Assembly: GCA_016178505.1 (NCBI GenBank)
Contig: JACOTG010000009.1
Coordinates: 1 to 48,149 of the forward strand
Reading direction: 5' to 3'
Source: Planctomycetota bacterium
GTDB taxonomy: Bacteria; Planctomycetota; JACOTG01
Length of the DNA: 48,149 bases
The notes under the pieces are model-generated. The model was not told the origin of the DNA. It ran no database searches and saw nothing but the letters and a program-made list of their open reading frames with translations. Every line of letters begins with the position of its first letter. Within the stretch, counting starts at the first letter, position 1. Both the position numbers and the translations under genes were made by a program. Positions 18,226 to 26,407 of the stretch are shown here, in pieces.

Positions 18226-18256
18226 TAATATTGTTTAGTCAAATCAAACTATATGG
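18226..18256 (-). promoter_or_regulatory. A/T-rich promoter and possible operator of the MarR operon
   Basis: Read on the minus strand, the stretch contains TTGACT and AATATT elements and a TAGT-N8-ACTA partial palindrome. It is strikingly A/T-rich against its surroundings and ends just before the MarR start, where autoregulation is usual for the family. The -35/-10 spacing is not ideal, so the assignment is tentative. Confidence 0.4.
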
Positions 18257-18307
18257 ATTTTCGAGTTCAGCGCCGATGACATTGCGAAGTGAAAGCGGCG
18301 GGTCGCC

Positions 18308-19111
18308 TCAGCGGAAGAAGATCAACAGCACGACGACGCCGAGGACCATGCGGTACCACGCGAACGGCCGCAAATCGTGCGTGCGAACCCACGACAAGAA
18401 GAAGCGGATGACGACCAGCGCGACGACGAACGAAACGGCGAGCCCGACGCCGAACCCGAGGAAGTCCGACGGCAACAGAGTCTTCCACACCTTGAGGAGG
18501 CTGAAGACCGTCGCTGCGCCGAGCGTGGGAATGGCGAGATAGAACGAGAACTCCGTCGCGGCCGAGCGAGACAGTCCGACCAGCAAGCCGCAGAGGATGG
18601 TCGCCGCCGAGCGAGACACTCCGGGGAAGAGCGCGAGCACTTGCGCCAGCCCGATGACGAGCGCGATCTGCACGGGAATCGCGCGCGCATCCTCGTACAC
18701 GAAGCGCGCCCCGCTTCGAACTCGTCCTTCGACGAAGAGGATCGCGATGCCGCCGACGACCAGCGCCAGCGCGACGGCGCGCGGCGAGAAGAGCGTCTGC
18801 TCGATCCAGCCGTGGATGAGAAAGCCCACGATCGCGGCCGGCGCAAAGGCCACCGCGAGGGACGTGACGAAGCGCCGCGCACTCGCATCGCTGCGCAGTC
18901 CGCGCGCCGTCACCATCAGGGTGCCGCGAAACTCCCAAACGACTGCGAGCACGGCGCCGAGCTGGATGAAGATCTCGAACGCGTCCGCCTTTCCGCCCGA
19001 ACGGCCGAACAGGCGGTCGACGATGATCAGGTGTCCCGTCGACGAAATCGGCAGGAACTCGGTGAGCCCTTCGACGACACCGAGGACGATCGCGATCACG
19101 AGCAGTTCCAC
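18308..19111 (-). CDS. uppP: Undecaprenyl-diphosphatase UppP (BacA family)
   Basis: 267 residues, normal for the family, with about eight hydrophobic segments. It dephosphorylates undecaprenyl diphosphate to the monophosphate at the inner membrane, recycling the lipid carrier for peptidoglycan and other wall polymers; overexpression is classically linked to bacitracin resistance. Both signature regions are present: EGLTEFLPISSTGHL (residues ~14-28, with Glu, Ser and His of the active site) and PGVSRSAATI (~residue 164 on). The start ATG opens directly with the first conserved helix. It is monocistronic, with its start facing the end of the large haem/CHRD gene on the same strand (66 bases). 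Confidence 0.95.
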   Translation of the reverse strand: MELLVIAIVLGVVEGLTEFLPISSTGHLIIVDRLFGRSGGKADAFEIFIQLGAVLAVVWEFRGTLMVTARGLRSDASARRFVTSLAVAFAPAAIVGFLIHGWIEQTLFSPRAVALALVVGGIAILFVEGRVRSGARFVYEDARAIPVQIALVIGLAQVLALFPGVSRSAATILCGLLVGLSRSAATEFSFYLAIPTLGAATVFSLLKVWKTLLPSDFLGFGVGLAVSFVVALVVIRFFLSWVRTHDLRPFAWYRMVLGVVVLLIFFR

Positions 19112-19177
19112 GGGCGCGCGAGTCTACACCGAGTCGCCGCGGCGGTCGATGCGGCGTGACGTCTCGCGAGCTTCGAT

Positions 19178-22171
19178 CTATCGCGCGATCACCGTCACCG
19201 CGTTCGTGAGCGAGACCTTGCGCGGGCCCGTCGTGGGCGCGTTCGGATCGAAGACCTCGCCGACGATCGTCCACGTGCCGGGCGGAAGATTCACGACGAG
19301 CGACGTCGGCGCGAGCGCGTCGGGCGGTGCCACGTGCAGGCACGTTCTCGCGGCGCCGGCAGGCCCGAAGATCGGCCGCGAGGTGAAGCCCGACGGAAAC
19401 GTGCCCCCGCACGCGCACTCGTTCGGCGTCACCGCGTTGTTGCCCGGTAGACAAACGACCGCCATGCCGAGGCTCTCGACGTTGCCGCCGCCGTAAGGCA
19501 CGACGGCCGGCGTGAGCGTCGCCGCGGTCGATTCGCCGTCGATGACCCAGAGCGCGTAGACGCCGTTCGCGCCAGGTGCGCGCGAGAGGTCGAACGTCAC
19601 GGGTCCCGCAGCGCGAACGAGCGAGCGATACGCCGGATGTCCGACGCTGCCGCCGATTCGTAGAACGTCGACGGCGGGCGCGCCGCCGGCGGTGCCGACA
19701 TTGCCGCGCCGCGCGGCGAGCACCGCCGGATCGACGACCTGCCCGCGGATCTCGCCGTTCGGATTCGCCGCGGTTCGCACGTCGACGTAGACGCCGTTCG
19801 CACGAATCGCGTCGACCTGCGACGGGGTGAGCGCCGCGGTCGTGCCCGACCATGCGCTCGTCCCGCCCGCGAGCGTGGCGATCGCGACGCCGTCACTCCC
19901 CCACCCGCCGAGGCGCAACGTCGCCGACGTCCCCGTCAGCCCGGCCGTCGTGAGCGAGTACGCCAGCGTCGAGTCGGCCCGCAATGTGAACGTCGCGTTG
20001 CCTGTCGCCGCGCTCGCCGTCGGCGAAGGCTCGACCTGCGAGCCATCGAGCGACGCCACGAAGTTCGACTGCATCTGCGTGTCGCGCCACCAGCGCGCGA
20101 GGTCGCGCAGCGCCTGCGGCGGGTTCGTCGGCGGCGGCTGGTGCAGCACCGTGTCCGTGCGATTGATGCCGTGGCAGTTGCCGCACGTGCGCATCTCGCC
20201 CGGCGCGAACGTCAGCCAGTAGCGCTCGCGCACGACCGGCGTGCCGTCGTCTTGCGTCATCTGCCAACTGAGCGCGCGGCGCGCGGGCACGAACGCGGCC
20301 ATGCTGCCGTCGTCGCCGAGCCGCACGCTGCCCGCCGGCGACGTCGGGCCGAGATCCGGGTCGAGACCGTCGTGCATGATCTGCGCGATCGGCCGCCGCC
20401 CGCCGTGGAACGACGAGTACCCGCGCACGAGATCACCCTGCACGAACTGCATGTATTCGACCTCGATCGGCGTCGCGCCCGGCAGCGCGGTCTGAGTCGA
20501 GCTTCCCGTGATCTTCAAGTTGAAATCTTGTTGTCGATCGGCGCGGCGCGTGACGTTGCGGCTCACGATCAGCGCGAGCCCGCGCGATTCGAGGAACGCG
20601 CGCAGCCGATCGACGCCCGCCGGTCCGCCCAGCTCCTCTTCGAGGATCTGGCGCTCGATCGCGGGCAGCGGATTTGCATGTCGCGCCGGTCGCGTGCGCG
20701 CGACGACCTCGACGGGATCCAGCTCCCACATCGGCCCCGAGTAGTTGATCGGCTGATAGCCGTAGTTGTCCCAGTACGCGATCGTCTTCGAGATGCCGCC
20801 GGGGATGAGCCGCCCCGTGTTCGTCCACGTCGAGCCCGAGCGCTGCATGCAGACGAGCTTGAAGTCGTAGCGCGACGAGAGCGGGCCCGAGATCGCGCGA
20901 TCGAAGAACGGCGACGCCGTGTGCACCGCGATCATCGTCCCGTCGGTGAGCGGAGTCGGATTGCGGAAGTGGCCGGGATGATTCGGCGGCGGCGTCTGGT
21001 TCGGATCGTAGAAGCGGCTCGTCTCGTCGGCGGTGAGGTACTCGAGCTGCATGTCGTCCGCGTTCAGGCTCTCGGGCGCGTTGAGCCCGATGATCTGGCC
21101 GCAGGCGTGCGTGCCGAACTCGGGCGCGCGCGTCGCGAAGTAGTAGCCCGGCCGCGTCGGATCCTCTTTCATCTGGAGGAAGCTGTCCGAGTACGGTCGG
21201 CCTGTCGTGTTGAGGAACTCGGGCAAGCCGTCGTGCGACGAATCGAAGTAGCCCGCCAGCTCGTGTCGCCCGACGTGATTCACCGTCTCGAGCCCGCTGC
21301 CGTCCTCGTTCATCTGCCACGGAAAGAACTGGTTGAACGTGTGGCCGTGGACGTAGCTTCCCGCGGGCACCGTGCGCAGCCCGGGGAAGATCTCGGACTG
21401 CGGGAGCTGCTGCGCGCTCGACTCGGACGGAAAGTTGAACGCTCCGTAGCCGAGCCGCCCTTCGTCGTTCTGCTGATCGCGCTGCAGATGATCCCAGCGC
21501 GTGAAGATCAGGCGGCCGTCCGAAGCGACGATCGGCGTGAAGTCGCCCGACACCGCGTGGTCGAGGAGTTTCAAGTCCGAGCCATCGGCGTTCATCGACC
21601 AGATGCCGGTGTTCGTGGGCGCGGACTCGTACTCGTCGAGCTGCGGGTAGAGCGTGCGATCGCCGGTGCGCGGCCGATCCGACGTGAAGACGATGCGATC
21701 GTCGGTGCCGTAGATCGGCGAGACGTTGTTGGTGTTCGCGGGCTGCGAGAGGTGCGTGATCTGCACGGTCTCGCCTTGGCCGAACCCGGTGATCTCGTAG
21801 ATCTGCCAGTAGACCGGCGTGTAGTCGTTCTGCGTCGTGCCGCCGATCACCATCGAGAAGAGCGCCTTCGTTCCCGACCAATGGACGCTCGGCTCGCGCA
21901 CCGAGATCTCGTGTCCCGCGGTGACGCCGTAGCCCGCGGCGAGCGTGAGATTGCGAAGCGTGCCGTCGGGATAGCGGATCCACAGATCACCGCCGCGCGG
22001 CCCGGCGCCCGTGTTGCCCTGGTGATTCCCGAACGTCGAGTTCACCGTCGTGAAGTCGCTCCCGAATGGCGCTTGCGTCACGAACAGGATCGGGTGCGTC
22101 ACGGTGGACGATGCGGCAAGACGGCCCGCTGTCGCCAACAGAACCAGGATCGTCACGACGGCAGTGCGCAT
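19178..22171 (-). CDS. Exported TolB-like/haem c protein with CHRD domain and shared C-terminal tail (hydrazine-synthase-alpha-like plan)
   Basis: 997 residues with a Sec signal peptide (residues ~1-20) and a strong AGGAGGA ribosome site. The front (about 25-600) has TolB/WD-like strands (YGTDDRIVFTSDRP, IWSMNADGSDLKLL, SDGRLIFTRWDHLQ). A c-type haem site CGNCH lies at 663-667, so the protein is probably periplasmic or extracellular and haem-binding. The propeller-then-CxxCH arrangement resembles the alpha subunit of hydrazine synthase and its many uncharacterised relatives; hydrazine synthesis itself is not implied. A CHRD domain follows (about 704-820; FVASLDGSQVEP, NPNGEIRGQV). Residues 821-997 are the tail shared with other exported proteins of this window, starting RRGNV and ending VSLTNAVTVIAR. 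Redox role possible; function unknown. Confidence 0.82.
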   Translation of the reverse strand: MRTAVVTILVLLATAGRLAASSTVTHPILFVTQAPFGSDFTTVNSTFGNHQGNTGAGPRGGDLWIRYPDGTLRNLTLAAGYGVTAGHEISVREPSVHWSGTKALFSMVIGGTTQNDYTPVYWQIYEITGFGQGETVQITHLSQPANTNNVSPIYGTDDRIVFTSDRPRTGDRTLYPQLDEYESAPTNTGIWSMNADGSDLKLLDHAVSGDFTPIVASDGRLIFTRWDHLQRDQQNDEGRLGYGAFNFPSESSAQQLPQSEIFPGLRTVPAGSYVHGHTFNQFFPWQMNEDGSGLETVNHVGRHELAGYFDSSHDGLPEFLNTTGRPYSDSFLQMKEDPTRPGYYFATRAPEFGTHACGQIIGLNAPESLNADDMQLEYLTADETSRFYDPNQTPPPNHPGHFRNPTPLTDGTMIAVHTASPFFDRAISGPLSSRYDFKLVCMQRSGSTWTNTGRLIPGGISKTIAYWDNYGYQPINYSGPMWELDPVEVVARTRPARHANPLPAIERQILEEELGGPAGVDRLRAFLESRGLALIVSRNVTRRADRQQDFNLKITGSSTQTALPGATPIEVEYMQFVQGDLVRGYSSFHGGRRPIAQIMHDGLDPDLGPTSPAGSVRLGDDGSMAAFVPARRALSWQMTQDDGTPVVRERYWLTFAPGEMRTCGNCHGINRTDTVLHQPPPTNPPQALRDLARWWRDTQMQSNFVASLDGSQVEPSPTASAATGNATFTLRADSTLAYSLTTAGLTGTSATLRLGGWGSDGVAIATLAGGTSAWSGTTAALTPSQVDAIRANGVYVDVRTAANPNGEIRGQVVDPAVLAARRGNVGTAGGAPAVDVLRIGGSVGHPAYRSLVRAAGPVTFDLSRAPGANGVYALWVIDGESTAATLTPAVVPYGGGNVESLGMAVVCLPGNNAVTPNECACGGTFPSGFTSRPIFGPAGAARTCLHVAPPDALAPTSLVVNLPPGTWTIVGEVFDPNAPTTGPRKVSLTNAVTVIAR

Positions 22172-22263
22172 GTCGTTCCTCCTAGGTGCCGAAGACGGGC
22201 CGCGCGCAGAGCGTCCAGGGAATCGGACGGCAATGCGGGCGTGTGGCTGGAGAGGTGTTGGGG

Positions 22264-22282
22264 GAACTTGTACTGCAAGTTC
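22264..22282. promoter_or_regulatory. Inverted repeat in divergent promoter region
   Basis: GAACTTG-TACTG-CAAGTTC, perfect seven-base arms, lies in the 266-base space between the haem/CHRD gene (minus) and the SRPBCC gene (plus). The size and position fit a binding site for a dimeric regulator. A GGAATTCC palindrome follows a few bases on. No regulator is identified. Confidence 0.4.
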
Positions 22283-22437
22283 GCTGGGAATTCCAATCCC
22301 GCGTCGCCGGCCGGTGCCGTCGTACCGCTCGGGAACGATCCTGCCTGAGGGTCAGCATTGCCAACGCCGAAGCACTGCTCTACCGTGATCGGCCGTCCCT
22401 TCGATACGCGACACGACAACGACTCGAGGAGAGGTCC

Positions 22438-23007
22438 ATGACTTTCAGCTCGTCGAACCGCAGAGAATTCGCCGTGCGCCTGGCTTCGATCTTCTCGGGG
22501 CTCGGCGTCGCTGGAACGGTCTTCGGATCGACGGCGACTCCGGCGCTCGCGGCGCTCGTCTCGGGCGACGAGATCTCCCACACCGCCGAGGCCATCCATC
22601 ACGAGGTCGTCTTCAAGGCGAACCGGAAGCGAATCTACGAAGCGCTCACGGACACGGCGCAATTCGACAAGGTCGTGAAGCTCAGCGCCGCCGCGAAGTC
22701 GGGGATGAAGCTCGGCTCGAAGCCGACCGAGATCGCGCGAGAAGTCGGCGGCGCGTTCTCGCTCTTCGGCGGCTACATCTCGGGACGACACGTCGAGCTG
22801 GTGCCGAACGAGCGCATCGTCCAGGCGTGGCGCACCGGCTCGTGGGACCCGGGCCTCTACTCGATCGCGAGGTTCGAGCTGAAAGACCAAGACTCCGGCA
22901 CGAAGCTCGTCTTCGACCACGTCGGATTCCCCGTCGGCCAAGCGGAGCATCTCGCCGACGGGTGGAAAACCAACTACTGGGAGCCGCTCGAGAAGTCGCT
23001 CGCGTAG
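22438..23007 (+). CDS. SRPBCC/AHSA1-like protein with possible Tat signal
   Basis: 189 residues from the ATG at 22438, preceded by GAGGAGAGG. The N-terminus SSNRREFAVRLASIFSGLG has a twin-arginine motif followed by a hydrophobic stretch and ATPALAALVS, so Tat export is plausible (signal to about residue 35). The remainder is an AHSA1/START-like domain: HHEVVFKANRKRIYEALTD, GGAFSLFGGYISGRHVELVP, RIVQAWRTGSWDPGLYSIAR and TKLVFDHVGFP. Members bind hydrophobic ligands or act as co-chaperones; an exported version is unusual. The frame is open upstream of the ATG but is not protein-like there. It shares a divergent promoter region with the haem/CHRD gene. Confidence 0.8.
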   Translation: MTFSSSNRREFAVRLASIFSGLGVAGTVFGSTATPALAALVSGDEISHTAEAIHHEVVFKANRKRIYEALTDTAQFDKVVKLSAAAKSGMKLGSKPTEIAREVGGAFSLFGGYISGRHVELVPNERIVQAWRTGSWDPGLYSIARFELKDQDSGTKLVFDHVGFPVGQAEHLADGWKTNYWEPLEKSLA

Positions 23008-23095
23008 GCGTCGGCTTCGCGAGCGCTTCACGCGCGGCTTGGACGGCCGTGTCGGAGCCGGGTGATCGACAGGCTCATGGAGCAGGAGAGACTCG

Positions 23096-24820
23096 GTGGC
23101 TCGCTCACGCATTGAGTTCCGCTTGTGGGTTGCGGCATGCCTGATCGCACTTGCCGTTGCGCTGTTCGTCGGCACGCACCCATCTGCCACGGATGCGCCG
23201 TTGCATTCGTCCGGCTCCATGCCGTCGACTTCGACCTCTCTCACCCGCTCATCCATCCGCGACTTCGTTCGAGAGGAGAAGTCCGAAGCAACCCTGATCG
23301 ATGCGTCGGTCGCCGCGGACGCCATCGCCGCCCACCCGCCGGCGACCACGACGACCCTTCACGTATCGGACGACTTTGGAGCGCCGATCCCCGGCGCTTC
23401 GATCTACGCCTCGCGTGAGAACGACGTCCCGTCGCTCTTGGCTCGAACGGATGCGCGCGGCGAGGCGGCGCCCGTGCTGCCGAGCGAGCGCGCCCTCGCT
23501 CTGATCGCATCGGCACCGGGATTCGTCACGAGTTCGACTCCTCTGGACGACCCGCCGCAAGCCGCGATTCAGATCACCTTGCATCGTGGGACTCAGATCA
23601 CTGGAGTCGTCGAGGTGTCCGCGACCGAGCCGGTGGACGCCGGCGTCCGGGTTGCCGCGTGGCCCGTGCATCACAAGACCCCCACAGGCGACGAACTTCG
23701 CGCCGCGCTCGCCGGAAACTCGGCCGTTCCGGTCCCAGGGACGAGCACCGATGAAGCCGGGCGCTTCGTGATCGACGGCTTGGACTGCGGGACGGAATAC
23801 TTCCTCGTCGCCGCGGGAAAGGGCTACACGAGTGCGACTCCTCTCGTGCAGAGCAAACCAGGCCCTTTCGACGTGCACGTTCCGGTCGTCGGACTGTACG
23901 GAATTTCCGTCGTCCTTCGCGACGCGGTGACCGGGGATCTTCGAGTGAGTCCCGAAGTGGCCGACGCCGGGGGGATGGCGTGGGTCATGGATCCTCCGCA
24001 AGGTTGCAAGTCGCTGTGGAAAGACTGGCCGCACGTGATCCTCGCGGGATTTCCGGACGCTCACACGTTCGATCTGTTCTTTGCCTGCAAGAGCACGGAG
24101 CCGTCGATCGGGCCGATTCCGCTGACGATCACCGTCCCCGGTTACGAGCGCCAGCAATCCTCGGTGTTTGCACCGCGGGCGGTTTCACGGATCGACTCGA
24201 CGGACGTCGCACTGACTCCCCTTTCGGCGGACTTCGGAACCGTCGACGTCGAAGTCACCGGCGTGAAATCGACCCGAGTCGCACGACGCGACGAGCGCTT
24301 GGGGTTTCTCGGAGTCTGGAACGAGAGCGGCTTCCAGGCCGCCATCCCGCTGATGGCGACCGACCATGGATCGAAGGCGATTCGCGCGCTGCCGTACGGA
24401 GGCTACAACATCGCTTTCCGCACGCGCGGCCGCGTGAACAGCACGCCGCCCGTGAACTTCGTGGTCAAGGATCCAAGCACGCGAGTCGTCGTCGATCTCA
24501 CGGGATCGGGGTCCGTCGAGTGTCACGCCATCGAGCGAGACGGCAAGCCCTATGAAGGGTCTCTCGAGGTGGAAACGGTGCCGGAGGATTTCAACTCGTC
24601 TCCCTTGATGAGCCCGCTCTCGATCTTCGTGCCGAATGACGAGCCGAGAAAGGGTCCGGACGTTGGAATCGACTACCTGGCGCCGGGTGTGTACTGGGTC
24701 GTGGCGCGGATCCTGAAGCGGCGCGAAGACAATCCGGCCGGCGGGCCGTGGCACAAGATCTTCGTGAAGGCCGTGGTTGCCGCAGGCTCCGCGACGCCGG
24801 TCTTGATTCAGCTCCCCTGA
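23096..24820 (+). CDS. Membrane-anchored protein with carboxypeptidase-regulatory-like domains
   Basis: 574 residues from a GTG at 23096, with an AGGAGA ribosome site eight bases upstream. One N-terminal hydrophobic anchor (WVAACLIALAVALFVG, about 11-26) is followed by a Ser/Thr-rich linker and several transthyretin-like beta-sandwich repeats (TLHVSDDFGAPIPGASIYA, STDEAGRFVIDGLDCGTEYF, and a last module ending VLIQLP). It has the same plan as the protein at 12824-14848: anchor, low-complexity linker, regulatory-like modules, no catalytic domain. Probably a cell-envelope structural or binding protein. It ends seven bases from the stop of the convergent peptidase gene at 24828. Confidence 0.78.
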   Translation: MARSRIEFRLWVAACLIALAVALFVGTHPSATDAPLHSSGSMPSTSTSLTRSSIRDFVREEKSEATLIDASVAADAIAAHPPATTTTLHVSDDFGAPIPGASIYASRENDVPSLLARTDARGEAAPVLPSERALALIASAPGFVTSSTPLDDPPQAAIQITLHRGTQITGVVEVSATEPVDAGVRVAAWPVHHKTPTGDELRAALAGNSAVPVPGTSTDEAGRFVIDGLDCGTEYFLVAAGKGYTSATPLVQSKPGPFDVHVPVVGLYGISVVLRDAVTGDLRVSPEVADAGGMAWVMDPPQGCKSLWKDWPHVILAGFPDAHTFDLFFACKSTEPSIGPIPLTITVPGYERQQSSVFAPRAVSRIDSTDVALTPLSADFGTVDVEVTGVKSTRVARRDERLGFLGVWNESGFQAAIPLMATDHGSKAIRALPYGGYNIAFRTRGRVNSTPPVNFVVKDPSTRVVVDLTGSGSVECHAIERDGKPYEGSLEVETVPEDFNSSPLMSPLSIFVPNDEPRKGPDVGIDYLAPGVYWVVARILKRREDNPAGGPWHKIFVKAVVAAGSATPVLIQLP

Positions 24821-24827
24821 CGCGCAC

Positions 24828-26258
24828 CTACTTCTCGATCTCGATCGAACGCACGAACGCCTGCCACTCCGACTGCAGCTTGGGAAAGTCGACCTTGCCG
24901 AAGACTTTGCCGAACGTCGTCGCGTCGCAGCGACCTTGGTGCACGAGCTGCGCGAGCTTGATCATCGACGCGCGATGGCGGCGGCCGTCGCCTTCGAGGA
25001 GGAAATCGACGAGCACCGTGTCGACGAAGTACGCCGTCGCGGTCGTCGGGTCACCGATGTCGACGAGGAGCTTCGACAGCGGCGCGACCTCGGCGAAGTT
25101 CGATTGCACCCACGCGAACGCGCCGGGGATGTAGCCGGTCGCGAACGGAATCTCGGCGCGGCGCCGGAGCCGCCAATGACCTTTCACCGGCTCGAAGCAG
25201 GCGAGCAGGTTCGCGAGGCCTTCGCTGCACCAGCCGATCGAGCCCATGCCGCCCGACGCCTGCTTCGAGTATTCGAAGAGGATCTGGTGCGCGATCTCGT
25301 GCCGCAGCGTGAACAAGAGCCCGGGCCAACCCACCTTCTTCGTGCTGCCGTCGGTGTCCTTCGGCTCGAACGTCGCGAAGCACGGGTTCAGCGCGGTCGA
25401 TCCGCGGAGGTAAACGGCCGCCGCGTTCGGAATGTTGTTCTGGGCCGGGATCTCGCGGATCTTCGCCGCGAACTCCGATTGCGTCGCCGTGACGATGACC
25501 GGCAGCACGCCGCGTGGCGCCTTCAAGTCCCACTCGCCCGTGAACTCGTCGAGCACGACGCGCCGGAACTCCGACACGTGCTCGAGGACGCGCTTCGCCG
25601 TGAGGCGCGACATCGTCGTGCGCACCTCGTGCACGCCGTCCGAAAGGACCCACGGCTTCTTCCAGTCCGCGTGCGCCGCGTCCTGCTTCGCGACGTCCGC
25701 CGCTTCGACCCACGCGCCGTCGATGAACTCCGCGCCGGTCGCGAGCCGCGCGGCGTCCTTTTTTCGAAGCCACAGTCCGAAGTCCTCGGACCATTCGAGT
25801 TCGAAGCCCGCGAGCGCCGCGTCGCCGGACAGCTCCGCCTTCACGGACGTCGCGAGCCGCGCGAACTCGTCGGGACGATCCGCGCCGTCCCACGCCTTCA
25901 GCACGTCGGCGAGCACGGCCGCGCAATGCGCATGCACCGGCTCGCGCATCGCGGTCGACTTCTCGCGCGCCGCGTCCGGCGTCTTGCCCGCGGCCGACGC
26001 GAGCTTCGCGAACTCCTTTCGACAGCCGGCGTCCGCGGGCGCGATCGCCATCGCACGGCGCAGCTCGTCGCGAGCCTCTTCGAACGCCTTTTGCTCCGCG
26101 AGCCCGCGCGCGAGCCTCACGAGATCGTCGGCGCACTTCTCCCGTGCTGCGCTGTCCTGCTTCGTGAGCGCGGCCACGCGAGCGTCGTTCGGCCCGCCCG
26201 CGGCGCGCGCCGCCAGAGCCGCCACAGAGAGGACGATCCAAACGATTCGTGAACGCAC
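24828..26258 (-). CDS. Secreted HExxH (gluzincin-type, DUF1570-like) putative metallopeptidase
   Basis: 476 residues from a GTG at 26258 with AGGAGGAG eight bases upstream, which starts a signal peptide (RSRIVWIVLSVAALAARAAG). Residues ~25-110 are helical with TPR-like character (ARGLAEQKAFEEARDELRRA). The catalytic part carries HEIAH (His320, Glu321, His324) and, 22 residues on, WCSEGLANLL with the probable third zinc ligand Glu346, as in gluzincins and DUF1570 proteins. Peptidase activity is inferred from the motif only. The Ser/Gly loop between the motifs (SGGMGSIG) is typical of the group. The longer frame upstream of 26258 is a shadow. Confidence 0.8.
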   Translation of the reverse strand: MRSRIVWIVLSVAALAARAAGGPNDARVAALTKQDSAAREKCADDLVRLARGLAEQKAFEEARDELRRAMAIAPADAGCRKEFAKLASAAGKTPDAAREKSTAMREPVHAHCAAVLADVLKAWDGADRPDEFARLATSVKAELSGDAALAGFELEWSEDFGLWLRKKDAARLATGAEFIDGAWVEAADVAKQDAAHADWKKPWVLSDGVHEVRTTMSRLTAKRVLEHVSEFRRVVLDEFTGEWDLKAPRGVLPVIVTATQSEFAAKIREIPAQNNIPNAAAVYLRGSTALNPCFATFEPKDTDGSTKKVGWPGLLFTLRHEIAHQILFEYSKQASGGMGSIGWCSEGLANLLACFEPVKGHWRLRRRAEIPFATGYIPGAFAWVQSNFAEVAPLSKLLVDIGDPTTATAYFVDTVLVDFLLEGDGRRHRASMIKLAQLVHQGRCDATTFGKVFGKVDFPKLQSEWQAFVRSIEIEK

Positions 26259-26407
26259 TCGGAACTCCTCCTGCGCTCGGAACGGCATCGCGTCATCGCG
26301 ATGGGGTGGGTGTCGCCGCGCGCGTCGGCCTGCGCTCGCGACGCCGAGCGGGGGCGCATCCTGCCATCGCTCTTGGGTGCGTGTCACCGCCCGCGGTCGC
26401 GGCGCGA

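Noticed and set aside
18267..19853. 528-codon minus-strand frame over uppP and the CHRD end
   Set aside because: It crosses two recognisable genes (uppP and the shared tail) in a different frame and is Arg-rich throughout.
20141..22348. 735-codon plus-strand open frame opposite the haem/CHRD gene
   Set aside because: Antisense shadow in GC-rich DNA with repeated Arg/Val/Ala and no family features.
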